Below are positions 53,661 to 64,000 of a DNA stretch of 64,000 bases, piece by piece. The notes under the pieces were generated by a model. It was not told the DNA's origin. It saw nothing but the letters and a program-made list of their open reading frames with translations, and ran no database searches. The DNA is from Brachionus plicatilis. Lineage: Eukaryota > Rotifera > Eurotatoria > Ploima > Brachionidae. Every line of letters begins with the position of its first letter. Within the stretch, counting starts at the first letter, position 1. The stretch spans positions 494,414 through 558,413 of the forward strand of contig QEOQ01000378.1 of the NCBI GenBank assembly GCA_010279815.1. Direction: 5' to 3'. Both the position numbers and the translations under genes were made by a program.

Positions 53661-55435
53661 ATTAAATAAATGCTCTCGTATATCAATTTTTAAACAAGTT
53701 CTGTCATATTATTAGTTGATGTCTTTAATATTTTATCGACAAACACTTATTAAAATTCATTTTACCTTAATTTGGTAATTTAAAAATGTATCTTTATTAT
53801 TTTTAATAAACAATTAGTTATAACAATCTTTCAATTGTCTCATATTACATTACAGTTCTTCATTTTAAAAAGAAAAAAGCTTTTTATTGATTAAAAATTT
53901 TTTCCTTCAGTACGATTAATTTGAATTCTCTTTTTTTAGTCTTTTTTTTGCAAATTTTAAAAATTTAATTTTTACATTGAATAATACAAATATTATAAAG
54001 AAATGACACTAAACAAAAAACTAAAAAAAAAAACTAAATTATAAATAGTAATAACAAATTTAAAGCATAAAACAAATCATTTTTAAATTGGCCAACTTCT
54101 CTTTAAAATAAAATAATATAAAGTTATTGTTATGAGAAAAAATTTAGAGAATAGTTATGCGAAATCGAAAAATAAAACTTATTAAAAAAATAACTATATT
54201 TATTGGTTTTTTTACACACTTTTGTATCTTTTGAAAAATTAATAAATAATATTGAAAAGAATCAAATAATTTTTTTAATTAGTAAATTAATTTATTTTTT
54301 CAAAATAAAAAATTCGAAGGTAGATTCTTACTTTCACAGACTTACTTAATTTATTTAATTAAATTTCTCGATTTTAAAGATATGATCCGAATAAATATCA
54401 GTAAAAAAATATTCGTAATTCATTGTTGTTACAACTTCTATACTCTATTTAAGTAAATAATATTAAACTCAATTCTATACATTTTTGATATGAAAATATT
54501 TTTTAATATTTAGAGCAACAAAATTTGTTTTGAAAAAATTTAATTGAAGTGATAAAAGAGATGCATTGAAATTAATGGAAAGCACCTTTTTAAGAGAACG
54601 CTTCGACAAAAATGTGGTGTGACTTAACTTTTATCATCCGAAAAATTTTCGATCAAGAAAACCAGAAGAAGAAGCCAAAAAGATTTTTTTTAAGAAAACT
54701 AAAATCTATAGTAAAAATCTAAAATATTCTTAATTTTTTTTTGCAGAATTTTAAATTCAATGAAAATTTGTTTTTTTTATTTGAACGTCCAAGTTGGACT
54801 TGGACGGATTTGAGTCGGATTTGAAAATGACTTTTTAGCTGTTTGACTTGTTAACTGCTTTGAATAATTTTAAATTTTACCAAAATAAATGAACAATTTT
54901 TTGTTAAAAAAATATTTTGAATTATTATTAAACAATATTTAATAATAAATAGAAAAAAAGTCTTAATTTCCAATTTCGAGTCCATTAGGAACATATTCCT
55001 CAAATTTAGAGGAAAATTTTATTTTCTTTTGTCAATACTTAAGCTTGGGTGAAAAAGAAAAAAAAAATTTAAAGGTGAAAAATTGATCAGATTTTAGAAT
55101 GGAGGAGAAAACGTGTCAATAGAGCACTTAGCCTGGATTCGAGTTGAGTCGGCATGGATTAGTTAGAAAAATTTTCCAAAGTAGTTGACTATTAAAGTAA
55201 AAAACATTGTACAAATGCAAAATCGGGAAAGCATCGACCAAACGACAAGTTTTAATTAAGTTAAATCAAGCATAAAGCCATAATCTATTTATTTAATTAA
55301 AAGCCGAGGCGAATTACTCTCGGATACTTTAAGTAAAGTATTATAAGCCAGATTTGAAAACAAAGATAGACCAAAAGCCTTAGTTAAAAGCGTAGATAAT
55401 TCTTTATTTTTACAAAAATAATCAGATAGACTTAG
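53661..55435. other. Gene-free AT-rich stretch
   Basis: No coding pattern. Near 54788 gtccaagttggacttggac is a short imperfect palindrome like the AAGTC repeat family. Confidence 0.4.
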
Positions 55436-55691
55436 TCAATTATTTAAGCTATTTGTAAGCCACGAAGTGGTGTTGTGATTTTTAAAATTATATAAATTGA
55501 TAGTGAATGATATGCATGAGTTGGCTAAGTGTGTTGAGAGACCCAAATTAACTGTTCCAACTAAATATCCCAAGATTCTAAAGACTTGGGAAGTGGAAGC
55601 GTTCTTTGGCAATCGTTCAAGTGTATCAAAGGACTTTTTTGAATGCAATTGCTCAAATTGCTTCTCCAAGGTTAATTTGGCTTTGTGTTGA
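55436..55691. other. Coding-like block, strand and identity unresolved
   Basis: Both strands are open for 64-77 codons here (plus 55497-55691, minus 55669-55436) and the composition is less AT-rich than the flanks. Neither translation is recognised. The minus frame has a helical character (LERLPKNASTSQVFRILGYL); the plus frame is rich in Cys near its end (FFECNCSNCFSK). It may be a transposon remnant. Confidence 0.3.
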
Positions 55692-56502
55692 TAGACTTAT
55701 TTATTTTGATTGCAAAAGAGTGTTTTATTTCAAATAATTTTGTTAACCTATCTTTTTCAAATTGAAAGCTTCGAGATGGTTTTTCTCATTTTTCTCATGG
55801 TAATGACATTTTAAAATCACTTTGAATTAATTTAAATCATTAAGACAAATAAACTTGTTTTTTTTCTCGTTTTTTGACATCTGAAGTTGAATAAAAATTG
55901 AAATTTAAAAAAGTTATTATTTAATGTACTATGTGACCAATTGTATATTGAGGGAATAAAAGATTCCCAAAATTTGATAACATGATTTGAAATTCATAAA
56001 TTATTTGAGTAAAATCTAAAAAAAATTAGAAAATGAAGTTTAAATATAAAAAAATTAATTATTTGCCTCACATTCCAAGACTTTTTTCCCTCCTGGTTTT
56101 GGACAACAATCAAATATCGAACCTAAATATTTTTTTTTAAGTTTCACTTTTTTAATTTTATTTTTCCAATGTGACTTTATAAACCGAATTGTTAAAAAAA
56201 TGCATTTTAGTTTTAGAGGTATACACGGGCGTATCCAGAAATTTCAAATGGGGTAGTTGAAAAATTTTTTAAGAAATTAGATATATGGAATTTAGATAAA
56301 AAATATTTAATTTATGAGCCTCTAAATGTTTTTGTTGTATTTAAAACAGTGATCTGTCTCATGGTTTTTTATGACATTAATATTGTTTTTTTTTTCAACA
56401 AAGTCTGTCCATGCATGAACTTATACAATTGAATTAAGTCAACTCTTTTTCTTCCTTTCACCAGATTTAAAATATTTAACTAAATTTTTTATAAATTGAT
56501 AC
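55692..56502. other. Gene-free AT-rich stretch
   Basis: No gene or clear repeat recognised. Confidence 0.4.
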
Positions 56503-56852
56503 ATTATGGGGCAAAATGTAAATGTAATTTATTCTACATTTTTTTATTTTCACATTTTTACATTTTTTAGATAAAAAAAAAATCTCAAAATCAACAAATC
56601 TAAAAAAATTTTCATTCAAGAAAAGTAATAATAAATTTGCAATTACTTAAAAGGGATTTTCAAAAAATTATCCTTGGTTTTTAAATTTAAATTTTTCTAA
56701 AACTCCTTTTTAAGTAATTGCGAATTTATTATTACTTTTCTTGAATGAAAATTTTTTTAGATTTGTTGATTTTGAGATTTTTTTTTTATCTCAAAAATGT
56801 AAAAATGTGAAAATATAAAAATGTACAATAAATTACATTTAGCCTATTATGG
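56503..56852. mobile_element. Near-perfect foldback MITE with candidate 7-bp target duplication
   Basis: Arms of about 150 bp (from about 56515 to 56660 and from 56700 to 56843) are almost exact reverse complements, for example caagaaaagtaataataaat on the left and atttattattacttttcttg on the right, with a loop of roughly 40 bp. The direct repeat attatgg flanks it at 56503-56509 and 56846-56852. No ORF. The near-identity of the arms suggests recent activity. Confidence 0.85.
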
Positions 56853-57180
56853 CCAAAATTTAAGGGCTTAAAAGTCAAATATAAAAAAAAAGTAATCTCA
56901 ACAATTTGTTCAGAATTTTTTCTGGATTCCAATTCTGAAATTGCGTTAGGGCTGCTATTTAATTGAGTGGTAAATTTAATGAATCAAGTGTTAATAGCAA
57001 ATATATTTAATTAATAGCTAAAATAATGAGTTGAAAAGTTAAATTATTTGACGCGACTAAATCTGTATGCAAAAGTAAATTGGAAAAAAAAGGCTGGGGT
57101 TCATTCGATGATTATAAAAAGAGTCAAATTTGTTGCGATATGTAAATTTCAATATAAGTGAATAGAAGTTAAGTGTTTGT

Positions 57181-57365
57181 TCCAGAGTTGTTTAAAAGTC
57201 ACAAGTCTCAAGTCAAGTCCAAGTCCGAACTTTTTTTTTTCAAAAGTCCGACCAAAGACTTAATTTTTTTTCTCCAAAAAAAAGTCCAAGTCCAGACTTT
57301 TTTTTAAAATTTTCATTCAAAAGTCCAAGTTTTAAAATTTTGAATACTGAAAAAGAATTGTGAAG
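57181..57365. repeat. AAGTC-rich dispersed repeat, copy 2
   Basis: It begins cagagttgtttaaaagtcac, then caagtctcaagtcaagtcca and more aagtc motifs, with a short inverted organisation (aagtccgaac... / ...gtccagactt), and ends tttgaatactgaaaaagaat. It matches copy 1 at 23694-23820 from end to end. Confidence 0.65.
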
Positions 57366-57474
57366 AAATTTATGCTATAATTTGGAGAAAATTCTGATAT
57401 ATGGCAAATCTATTGCATTAGACAACCCAAAATTATATAAATTTTTTGATATGAAGCCTGATCTACGCCTGATC

Positions 57475-58910
57475 CTGAAATTACGTAAATTTACGTAATT
57501 TCACGTAAAATTACGTAAAATCCGGTAAATTTACTGTTTTATACTTTGGTAATTTTTCGTAATTTCACGTAAAATTATGTAAAAACAGTTTTTCGTAGCA
57601 GTACTGTAAATACTAAACATTACTAGACATGTTTTGTCTAATGATGGTTCATTACTAAATTAACATCAAAATGATTGATCTCTAATTTATTTAACAAAAA
57701 CAATCAATAATTTAAATAATTCAAGTTAAGTTAATTCAAAAATTCAAATTTATCACTTTTATATTCATTCATTCAAACTAAAATAATTTTATTTTTCTAC
57801 TTCAATAAATTTTAAATTTTAAAACAGTTAATTTTTTTGTCTTTAAAAGTAAGTTTACATTCAAATCAATCAAAATATTTAAACCTACTAAAGTTCAATA
57901 AAAAGGGACATTTTAAAATTTTAAATATGAAAATAAACTTGAAATGACATGTCAAGTAATTGCTTTTGAAAAAATTTATTTTTTCTCTTTTGTTAAAAAA
58001 AATATTACAATTTATATTTTGATCTTTTGATCTTGATCTCAAACTTCAATTTGCCTGGGTTAGTTGGTTAACCAAGGACGAGATTCAAAAATAATATAAC
58101 CTACAAAAAATATTTTGTCAATTTTAATGGTCTACAAAAAAATCACTTAAAATAAATGCATACACCATACTGAAGATTAAAAAAAGGCTTCAAGAATTTG
58201 TATAATAATATTTAAATATGTATACTAAGTCATGAGTTTTTTAGACCTAAAGGATACAAACAAAAATTTTGAACCTAGTCTTTCAGAGTGGCTAGCTAAA
58301 AAAATGTTTTATTTTACTTTATTAAATGCAATAGGGCTGTCCTATTGCAACTTTAGTAAACCACTAGACAAATCGCGGCCAATGTCCTTGCAATTGAACA
58401 CTTCCACCAAAACCTGTACGGACAATAATTTGATGTTGTGACCGACCATCAGCCACTATCATGGTTACTCTCATGTAAAATACCAAATTCTAGACTAGCA
58501 AGATTGTTAATTAGAATAAACTACCATTCTTTTCATATTGTGTATCGTTCAAACGCCGACGCACTATTAAGAGACCAAGAGACCTAAATTTTTAATTTAT
58601 AAAAATTCTAAAATGACTATTTTTTAACCAATTTATGAAAAAAAAACTTTCTTAAATTTTCGATTTTTCGAAAAAAAAATACATTTTTTCAAAAATTTTG
58701 AATTTTTTGAATAATTTTGAAATTTTGAGCCGATTTTTGGCCGTTTTTAATTTTACCAAATTTTACCACAATTATCTAAAAATCCTGAAAATTTACGTAA
58801 TTTTTCGTAAAATACCTCTTTTCCACTTTTCGGATTTTACGTATGTGGTAAAATTTGGTTAATTTACGGTATTTTTACGTAATTTTTCGTAAAATACTGT
58901 TATCAAATCA
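57475..58910. mobile_element. Foldback element with TACGTAAATT-motif arms
   Basis: The left end (57478-57600) is a cluster of ttacgtaaatttacgtaatt, tcacgtaaaattacgtaaaa and ggtaatttttcgtaatttca. The right end (58783-58908) has the inverse type: aatttacgtaatttttcgta, ttacgtatgtggtaaaattt and acgtaatttttcgtaaaata. The interior holds a GC-richer block (58350-58470) with a 69-codon plus-strand ORF (58232-58441) of no known family. Exact ends are not determined. Confidence 0.5.
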
Positions 58911-59141
58911 CCACTGTAAGACTTTAATCTAAAAAATTAAAAAAATGCTTAACTATTGCTTTTGTTGTCATTCAAATTTATGATTTTAACACTTTCTTAA
59001 TTATGATGAAGATGCAGTAATATTCAAAAAAACAACAAATTTGAAATCTACTAATAATATAAACCAGCTTCAAGTTGAAAAAGTTAAAGTTTGGGCATGT
59101 TTTTATATGCTGTTTTTTTCAGAAGTCAAAATATTTAAAAA

Positions 59142-59475
59142 TTGGCTGAAAAAAAGGGGTCAGTCAAATGTTTTTTTGGTAATTTTCTCAAAAAATTAAT
59201 TCTTCTAAAGCGGAAATTAGCTGAGCCCTCCAATCAGCAAAAAATCTTCCAGTTATATTCATTTGATGATAAGAAAACGACAAAAAATAGTGGTCAGTGT
59301 TTTAGAACATCCCCATCCCATTACCTTATCCAATCATTAAAATTATTACCAAGACAGCCAGACACCAATCTACTTCCTATGACCACTGTAAAGCTACCAT
59401 AGACGGCTTCCCTAGTAAGTTGTATCCGCAAGGCTGCTTGCTGTAGCTTATTAGTATTATTATTATTAGCAAATA
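59142..59475 (+). pseudogene. Possible LINE 3' remnant with (TTA)n tail
   Basis: An open frame of 86 codons (starting TTG-type, 59142-59402) ends in LPMTTVKLP and is followed by cgcaaggctgcttgctgtag, then an (att)n run at about 59452-59468. The combination of a basic C-terminus, a Cys/Ala-rich out-of-frame tail and a triplet microsatellite echoes the 3' end of the CR1-like LINE at 6470-6550. No RT motif is present, so this is tentative. Confidence 0.35.
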
Positions 59476-59515
59476 TTTTTTTAATTATAATTGCCAAAAA
59501 ATGATTAGAGAAATC

Positions 59516-59600
59516 AGACTTTTTTTTAAGTCACAAGTCTTAAGTCAAGTCAAGACAATGACTTAAAATTTTTTTTTTTAAGTGAAAGTCAATGATTTAA
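59516..59600. repeat. AAGTC-rich repeat fragment
   Basis: agtcacaagtcttaagtcaa then gtcaagacaatgacttaaaa, the same motif family as the repeats at 23694 and 57181. Confidence 0.5.
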
Positions 59601-60561
59601 TAAATCCATATTTGATACCAATAAAGTAGTTGCTTCCAAATTCCTGGCTGCTAATCTCGACCTTTGTGGTCTGTTAATGTAACCAGATTATGAAAACTTT
59701 AATCTTAAAAATTTTTAAATTCTTTCAATGGTCAAAATGAAGCAGATATTGATAAAAATTTTTGTGCAATTCATAACTTAGACTTAAATTTTTGTGACTT
59801 AGACTTAAAACTGTGACTTATAAACAAGTCTGAGAGAAATATATGTTATGTAGGAATAATGAGAATCTAATCGAACAATAAAAATTTAGATATTTTTACT
59901 CGAATTGATTAATAGCTTTGTGGTCAAGAGATCAATGTTGAAATTTTCTAATTTTTAGATTTCAATTTTTAATAGTATCAATTTAATTTCTAAAAATTTT
60001 GTAAAAAAAATTTAAAAATTTAAATTTACGGGCAGAGAAACTAGCTTGTTGATTTCCCTTAAAATTTTATTAAAAATTTTCAATTTCAACACACTATATT
60101 TTCATTTAAATATGAAAGAACCTTTAAATTCTTCAAATCTTAATAAAACTTGGTACGACAATGGTGGCAAAACCAAAGAGACTAGAAAAAAGACTTTGGT
60201 TTAGATATTAGCTCAATTTAAGTTTAGATAAGTTCAAGTTACTGCAAAAGCTATTATAATGTTTCATCTTGTTTTGGTCGCTCTATTTTAGCTGAATTTG
60301 GTAAAGGTTTTACAGATGCTTTTTAATTTGAAGTTTTTAAGTACTTTTTGAATGCAATTAAAAAAGAAATTCAATTTAAAATATAAATTTGCCCACAGCA
60401 AATTTTTTTGTATTATATTCTAAGTTTTCAAGTATTCTGAAATAAGAGTGATATTCTTTAAATTTTGTATTGACAAGGTAAAGATTCAAAAAAGATGTTA
60501 GAATAAATAAATTGATTTTAAATGCTTATTAGTTTATTGAAATAGGTGTATAAAACATGTT
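59601..60561. other. Gene-free stretch; 3' flank of Ly6 copy 2
   Basis: Around 59880-59940 there is a diverged copy of the atatttttacacgggattaa sequence found in the receptor-locus inverted repeat. Nothing else recognised. Confidence 0.4.
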
Positions 60562-60974
60562 TTACAAAAACTTAGCAAAAAATGAGCAAGCAATCGAAAG
60601 AATTAATAACTGAATGCTCGAGCCGATCGAGATTCCAAAATTGCATCCATCTGTATTACAACAGTAAGTTCCACCACCGATTCCGAGAACAATCGGGGTG
60701 TTGACCTCAGTGCAAGAAGAAACACACGATTTGGAGACTGTTTCAATACCAGCAGCTACTGCCAATATTTTCTAGAAAAAATTAAGCAATTTAAAAAAAA
60801 TAAAGTTTTTTTTTAATTTGTCTAAATTACTTGGCAATATGTTTCTCCTGGATCACATGTGGTAAGTGTTCCTAATCCTGAGCAAAGTGCGCATTCATAG
60901 CATTGAAGTCCATTTGAAGTTGGCACTAAGCTTACCAACAATGAAATGCTCATTAAAAAAACAATAGATTTCAT
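60562..60974 (-). CDS. Ly6/uPAR-type GPI-anchored protein, copy 2 (two exons)
   Basis: Proposed CDS on the minus strand: join(60974..60831, 60771..60562), 117 aa. Exon 1 (144 nt, the same length as in copy 1) encodes a signal peptide (MKSIVFLMSISLLVSLVPTS) and LQCYECALC...TTC....YC. The 59-bp intron is phase 0 (CAA/gtaatt ... tctag/AAA). Exon 2 encodes SCVSSC, then YCCNTDGCN and a hydrophobic C-terminal segment suited to GPI anchoring. The CCNTDGCNFGI block and the signal peptide are closely similar to copy 1, while the middle loop differs. An extracellular three-finger protein; partner unknown. Confidence 0.85.
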
Positions 60975-61673
60975 TTTTATTTGAGATTTTTTAATTTAAA
61001 TTTTAAAAAATTATCCTATATTTATACAAAACTTAACCAATTTGCTCAATAAGCTATCTTTTACTGTTGCCATTGGAAATTTATGCAATGAACTAATTTA
61101 TCTATAGCTAACTAAAAATTTTGGTTGATTAGAACTTAAGAGCGTTAATAATTTTGATAAAAGAGTTTTTTTTTTTAAATTACTTTTTTTGTATTTCATT
61201 TTAGCATAAAAACTAAACTTGAATTATTTGAAACGTTATTTGAAGATGAATTAAATCAAGGTATGATGAGATATTAAATTTAATTATTAAGTTAATTTTT
61301 GAAACCTGATTGAAAAGCAGTCTTGTTCAAGAACATAAATATATTTTGATTTTCAAAAAGCTTTTTTCTTAATCTGCGCAAGTCTGTTGAAAAGGAAAGA
61401 AATTTACTTAGCAACAGAGAAATTTTAAAAATTTTAAAAATGTTATAGCAAATTCTTTTAATATAGAAATAACAATTCATAGAACTTTTTCAATTAAAAA
61501 TGATTTTAAAACTTTTTCTGTGAAAATTATTTGATTTTTAATTAATAAAAAAATTGTTTTGAAAGATTAGATTTGAAAATTATTTTTATTCTGAAGTTTA
61601 GCTAAATCCTTTACTTAATTTGCGAAAATTTATAAAAAATAATAATAATAAAAAAAATTTTGGTCTAAAACAA
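60975..61673. other. 5' flank of Ly6 copy 2 and gene-free DNA
   Basis: No gene. The 5' UTR and promoter of the minus-strand Ly6-type gene should lie at the left end. Confidence 0.4.
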
Positions 61674-61769
61674 GAAAATTAGTTGTTTTAAAATCTAAAA
61701 ATTTGAATTTTAATGTGTGTTTAAATTTTTAAAAAATCAAATTTTTAGATTTTAAAACAACTAATTTTC
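61674..61769. repeat. Perfect 33-bp inverted repeat (hairpin)
   Basis: 61674-61706 (gaaaattagttgttttaaaa then tctaaaaatttga) is the exact reverse complement of 61737-61769, with a 30-nt loop. It could be a very small MITE or replication-slippage product. Confidence 0.85.
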
Positions 61770-64000
61770 AATTTTTCAACTGGCATTAAAAATCAAATAA
61801 TTGTTAATCAATTTCATTTTTCTATAAAATAAAGAAATGAACATCAAATATGTCTTATTTTGATAGCATTTAATCAATTTTATTAAATATCTTTTTTAAT
61901 CTAAAATTAATTAACAACTAGCTTAACACTCAATTCCAAAAACGTAATTTTTATTATGAAGACAAGATGAACAAATCCTTTTGTAAATAAACTATTTATT
62001 TAATTAAAAATAAACTGTTGATTCGAAGAAGTAAAAGTTTAAAAATTTAATTAACTAAGCAAATAAGCTACAACGCCAAATCATGATTTGATACAAAGAC
62101 CACTAACAAGAGTAACTATCGACCCCAAGATTAGTGTCAATTTTTTATATGACGAAAAGGAAATAGTTTAAATTTGGCACTTAATAAAAAACAAATAAAA
62201 TAAATATTAAGCAAACAAAGACTTAATTATTAAACTTGTACAAGTTTATATTTCAAATTAGATATAATTAATAATTGTAGTTTAAATTTAATATGCTGAA
62301 AAAGTAGTCTTCCTGTTATCTACTAGACTGTCATTCAATCTTTAATTATTGTTAATTTTGAGATTAAGGATATTTTTGTTTATTTATCTGCCAAATAATT
62401 TAGCATTTTTAATTATATCCAATAAACTAAAATAAAAAACCAATATTTGATAATAATCGAGTGTTTTTTAAATTTAAATTTAAAAATTTCAATTATTATT
62501 GAAAAATTCTACTTAACTGATTTGATTGATTTTTATTTTGAAAAACTTAAAAATTATTTGAATTTTGAATATGATTTTAATTATTATAACTGGTCACAAG
62601 CTTCCTCTATCTGATAATAGAACAATCAATCGATTTCAATTGTTTGACTCTTTTTCTATGAAATTTATAAAGAGTTAGATTGTCAATTCACTGTCGAATT
62701 CATTCAATTTTTCAATGAAATCAACTTACAAAATAATCTTAAATCAATTAAATTTTTTTAACATGGTTTGTTAACTGAAAAAAACATATAAGATAATTTT
62801 TCAGATTTTGAATAGAGTACAAATTAATCTTTTTAATTATTAATAAATTTTATTAATTCAATTTTCAAAGACTTTTAGTAAATAATAACCCTTAAGTTAA
62901 ATAATTGTTTTCTTTATTTAGAAAATCTAAAGTCAATTTAAAAATATTATTTAAAAAATAATAAAGCAATATTTAGTAAAAAAGGTAGATTTTCTAATAT
63001 TTAAGTAATTTCAATAAGTGTCACGAAAACGATAAGAGTAAAATGAATAATTAATTATACAAATATTTCTCATTTAATTTTTAATAGATAAAGTAAATTT
63101 TTTAAGTTGACTATAAACTAAAGTCTACAAAAAATAAGAGCCTTTTAAATTTTCTAAAAATTAAATCCATTAAGTTGATAAAAAAATTAAAAAAATATTT
63201 TAAAAATGAATTAAAAAAGCAAATTGCAAATTCAATTTGAATTAAGTCTTATTCAAAATTTGTTTTTTTAGAAAAAAAAATAGAAGTATTCTATCAAAAT
63301 ATCTATTTAAAAAAATTCATAAATTAAGGCGGGTTCAAAATAAATAATAACAATTGTTAGAAAGTCATCATCAAAAAATCATCAATTAGTGAAGTAAATT
63401 TTTTTCTATTTCATGAAATACAATAATAAATTAAAAAAATTATTCTTGAAAAATTTAAATAATTTTTTAATTTTAACATTACAAAAAATTATTGAAATTT
63501 TTACTAAATTTTTATTATAACTTATTTCACAATTATTCGGATCCAATATTTAAATTAATAAATTGTATTCATTTAAAAAAATAAAGAATTGAGATTTTTA
63601 AAAATTTTTAAAAAAATCCAAACGTTTCCTTAACATTTAAGATTTTACCATTGGTTCAATCAAGCTCCCATTATTCTTTAAGTTACTCAAAATTATCATC
63701 TTTCTTTAAATAATTTTTAATTATTAACTCAATTATAATTGAAATTTATTGAATAAATGTTTTTCATTTAATCTATGGACCCCACTTGGGCGATCCAAAT
63801 TAAAAATTATGAAATAATAAGAAAAATGCAAATTTTAGAATTTATTTTTTTATTTAGATAATTTTTTCATTTCCTCAATTAAAATGAAGTTTTCAATGGG
63901 CATATGCATATGATAATTATTTATCGATAATATTTTCATAAAATCAGATATATTACTCGTTATGGTGTCTCTAGTGATAAAAAAAAAATGAATTAAAAAA
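61770..64000. other. Gene-free, very AT-rich end of the window
   Basis: No ORF above background, no RNA gene and no repeat that could be defined. Confidence 0.4.

Overview
The window reads as animal nuclear DNA: very AT-rich, with GC-richer islands over conserved exons, spliceosomal introns of about 47 to 113 bp with GT..AG ends, and animal families (hnRNP A/B, 7TM receptors, Ly6/uPAR-type GPI proteins, a Death domain, a double alpha-crystallin protein). The AT richness, tiny introns and dense debris of CR1-like LINEs, MULEs, hAT, Tc1 and Merlin elements would suit a monogonont rotifer such as Brachionus. That assignment is inference; no diagnostic gene was seen. Positions 1-559 are an assembly gap.

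Layout. 0.56-7 kb: a foldback element carrying a 70-codon ORF, an intronless hnRNP A/B gene (minus), and a 5'-truncated CR1-like LINE. 7.5-9.5 kb: a large coiled-coil protein gene. 9.7-13 kb: transposon remnants (zinc-finger, Cys-rich and SWIM pieces). 13.2-13.7 kb: a two-exon Death-domain gene. 14-16 kb: hAT and Tc1 remnants. 16.3-17.6 kb: a second, GC-rich, intron-containing hnRNP A/B gene. 18.5-26 kb: nested transposons, including an 818-bp hAT-type MITE with 8-bp target duplication sitting on the start codon of a FLYWCH ORF, and a Tc1 copy split by an insert with an OTU-like ORF. 26.8-41.8 kb: a large inverted structure with two convergent paralogous 7TM receptor genes, almost identical 780-bp inverted arms between them, and a central stretch filled with foldback elements. 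42.2 kb and 60.6 kb: two Ly6-type genes with the same exon structure. 44-47.6 kb: Tc1 and MULE derivatives. 48-49.6 kb: a tandem alpha-crystallin-domain protein. 50-64 kb: mostly gene-free AT-rich DNA with hairpins and repeats.

I count about nine intact or plausible host genes. They do not form a pathway; the three paralogous pairs (hnRNP, receptor, Ly6) show local duplication. The most unusual feature is the number of foldback elements whose arms are each built from many loose copies of a private 6-10 nt motif (CTGCTA, CTAGATAAA, GATAAC, CAACACAAA, GTGAAC, CAAAATAAC and others). Several enclose pieces of MULE, Merlin or other transposon proteins. Domain calls are made by eye from sequence motifs and have not been confirmed by a search.
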